Of a DNA stretch of 6,042 bases, positions 5,180-6,042 are shown one piece after another. A program made the translations under genes and the position numbers. The stretch is from contig CAKSWM010000096.1 of NCBI GenBank assembly GCA_934511545.1, positions 1 through 6,042 on the forward strand, written 5' to 3'. Below the pieces are notes generated by a model. The model worked only from the letters and a program-made list of their open reading frames with translations. It did no database searches and was not told the origin of the DNA. The stretch's first letter is position 1, and every line of letters starts with the position of its first letter. The stretch is from an uncultured Oscillospiraceae bacterium. GTDB taxonomy: Bacteria > Bacillota > Clostridia > Oscillospirales > Oscillospiraceae.

Positions 5180-5215
5180 AACCCCCGCGGTTTCAGCGAT
5201 GAAGCCGCGGGGGTT
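5180..5215. terminator. GC-rich hairpin terminator between convergent genes
   Basis: Arms at 5180-5194 and 5201-5215 form a 15-bp stem with one G-U-type mismatch around a 6-nt loop (AGCGAT). On the minus strand the stem is followed by U5 (A5177-5181 on the plus strand), a good terminator for the transporter gene 36 bp upstream. On the plus strand the following sequence (CGTGCTTTGTCTG) is a poor U tract, so termination of the small-protein operon may be less efficient. Confidence 0.8.
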
Positions 5216-5250
5216 CGTGCTTTGTCTGTCTGGATGAAGCGGTTTGGCGC

Positions 5251-6030
5251 TTATCTGCCGCGGAAGGCGAGCCAGAAGCCGCCGCCGACGATGACGGCGC
5301 CGCCGGTCAGGTTGCCGAGCGTTACCGGAAGAAGATTTGTGACAAGGCCGGACCAGTCTAGACCCGCGGCCTCAATGCCGTATTCGGACGCGGCAAAGAT
5401 ACCGGCGGGTATGTAATACATGTTTGCGATGCTGTGCTCAAAGCCGCAGAGGACGAACAGCATGATCGGAAGATACAGCGCAGCGAGCTTGCCGCCGGCG
5501 GACTGTGCGCTCATCGCCATCCACACGGCAAGACAGACCAGCACGTTGCAAAGAACTCCGCGCAGAAACGCATCGCCGAAGCCGAGCTGCGCCTTTGCCG
5601 CCGCGGCGGACACGGCGCTCTGCGCAAGCGCGCCGCCAAACAGCGAAAAGGTATGGCTGTAAACGGCCATGAACGCGATGAAAATGCTGCCCGCGAAGTT
5701 GCCGATATAGACGAACAGCCAGTTTTTGAGCATACCGGAAAGGCGTATTTCACGTGAGAGCAGCGGCATTACCATCAGGTTATTGCCTGTGAACAGCTCC
5801 GTTCCGCAGAGCACGACCATCGCAAGACCGGCCGGAAACACGAGCGCGCCTATGAGCTTGGAGACGGACGGAGAAGCGATCGAAACGCCGGCGGCCGTGG
5901 CCCCAACCCCGGCCAGCGCGATGAACATGCCGGCGAAGAAGCCGAGCAGGAGCATGCGGGGAATGCTCATTTCCGCTTTGCGGCGGCCGGTTTGCAGGTA
6001 AGATGAGAATACGTCGGTTGTGGTCATCAT
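5251..6030 (-). CDS. Formate/nitrite transporter (FNT) family channel
   Basis: A 259-residue integral membrane protein of the FocA/NirC/FdhC family, which are pentameric channels for small monovalent anions such as formate, nitrite or hydrosulfide. Family signatures are GTELFTGNNL (76-85, the TM2 Omega-loop region) and KNWLFVYIGNFAGS (102-115). They continue with RGVLCNVLVCLAVWMA (157-172) and CGFEHSIANMYYIPAG (195-210). The last contains His199, equivalent to the conserved central-pore His of FocA. GNLTGGAVIVG (239-249) follows in the last membrane helix. About six membrane helices with a near-terminal cytoplasmic start (TTTDVFSSYL) fit the usual length of 250-290. In a fermenting anaerobe formate export is the likely use, but the substrate cannot be fixed from sequence and no pyruvate formate-lyase neighbour is visible. 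The 5' end is complete because an in-frame TGA lies at 6037-6039. The start may be ATG 6030 or the adjacent ATG 6027. No strong Shine-Dalgarno is visible in the 12 bases left. Confidence 0.93.
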   Translation of the reverse strand: MMTTTDVFSSYLQTGRRKAEMSIPRMLLLGFFAGMFIALAGVGATAAGVSIASPSVSKLIGALVFPAGLAMVVLCGTELFTGNNLMVMPLLSREIRLSGMLKNWLFVYIGNFAGSIFIAFMAVYSHTFSLFGGALAQSAVSAAAAKAQLGFGDAFLRGVLCNVLVCLAVWMAMSAQSAGGKLAALYLPIMLFVLCGFEHSIANMYYIPAGIFAASEYGIEAAGLDWSGLVTNLLPVTLGNLTGGAVIVGGGFWLAFRGR

Positions 6031-6042
6031 GGGGCATCAGCC

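Noticed and set aside
1..6042. CRISPR array, tRNA, rRNA, insertion sequence or defence genes
   Set aside because: No direct repeat-spacer pattern, cloverleaf, transposase motif or terminal inverted repeats with target duplication were seen. The two palindromes are terminators.

Overview
The window looks like chromosomal DNA from an anaerobic, fairly GC-rich member of the Clostridia, possibly an Oscillospirales/Ruminococcaceae-type gut Firmicute. This is inferred from four things: a ClpC-type chaperone, a compact type-3 (archaeal/eukaryotic-like) prolyl-tRNA synthetase, a DUF1700/HAAS-type membrane protein and a formate/nitrite transporter. They occur together with GC-rich codon use, strong Shine-Dalgarno sequences and sigma-A-type promoters. 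No lineage marker gene is present, so the taxonomy is tentative. Genes are densely packed. I see no insertion sequence, CRISPR array, tRNA, rRNA or phage gene.

Layout. (1) 2-832 (+): the 3' end of clpC, covering the second AAA+ module and the C-terminal domain. (2) 879-1337 (+): a PaaI-like hotdog thioesterase, with a likely promoter of its own inside the clpC 3' end. (3) 1366-1417: a perfect 23-bp inverted repeat that serves as a terminator for both converging transcripts. (4) 1414-2220 and 2220-3656 (-): a two-gene unit in which proS is transcribed first, from a near-consensus promoter, and its TAA overlaps the ATG of a TM1586-like nitroreductase-fold gene. (5) 3657-3772: a divergent intergenic region. 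(6) 3773-4090 (+): a small stand-alone carboxypeptidase-regulatory-like (beta-sandwich) protein. (7) 4102-5215 (+): a well-formed promoter, a structured leader, a TTG-initiated HAAS/DUF1700-like protein with a long Glu/Pro-rich linker and C-terminal membrane segments, and a 61-aa single-pass membrane protein joined to it by an ATGA overlap. A GC-rich hairpin closes the unit. (8) 5251-6030 (-): a complete FNT-family formate/nitrite channel, convergent with the previous unit and sharing its hairpin.

How the genes relate. Most are ordinary housekeeping genes: protein quality control, tRNA charging, acyl-CoA hydrolysis, a flavin oxidoreductase and anion export. The most distinctive part is the two-gene membrane unit at 4102-5215. 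Its N-terminus resembles the HAAS domains usually encoded beside PadR-type regulators and DUF4097 proteins. Here neither full partner is visible, and the downstream partner is only a membrane anchor with a 31-residue tail. Functional coupling between neighbouring units is not supported beyond the two start/stop overlaps.

Several starts differ from the longest open frame, and were chosen from Shine-Dalgarno spacing: the thioesterase at ATG 879, the nitroreductase at ATG 2220 and the HAAS protein at TTG 4181.
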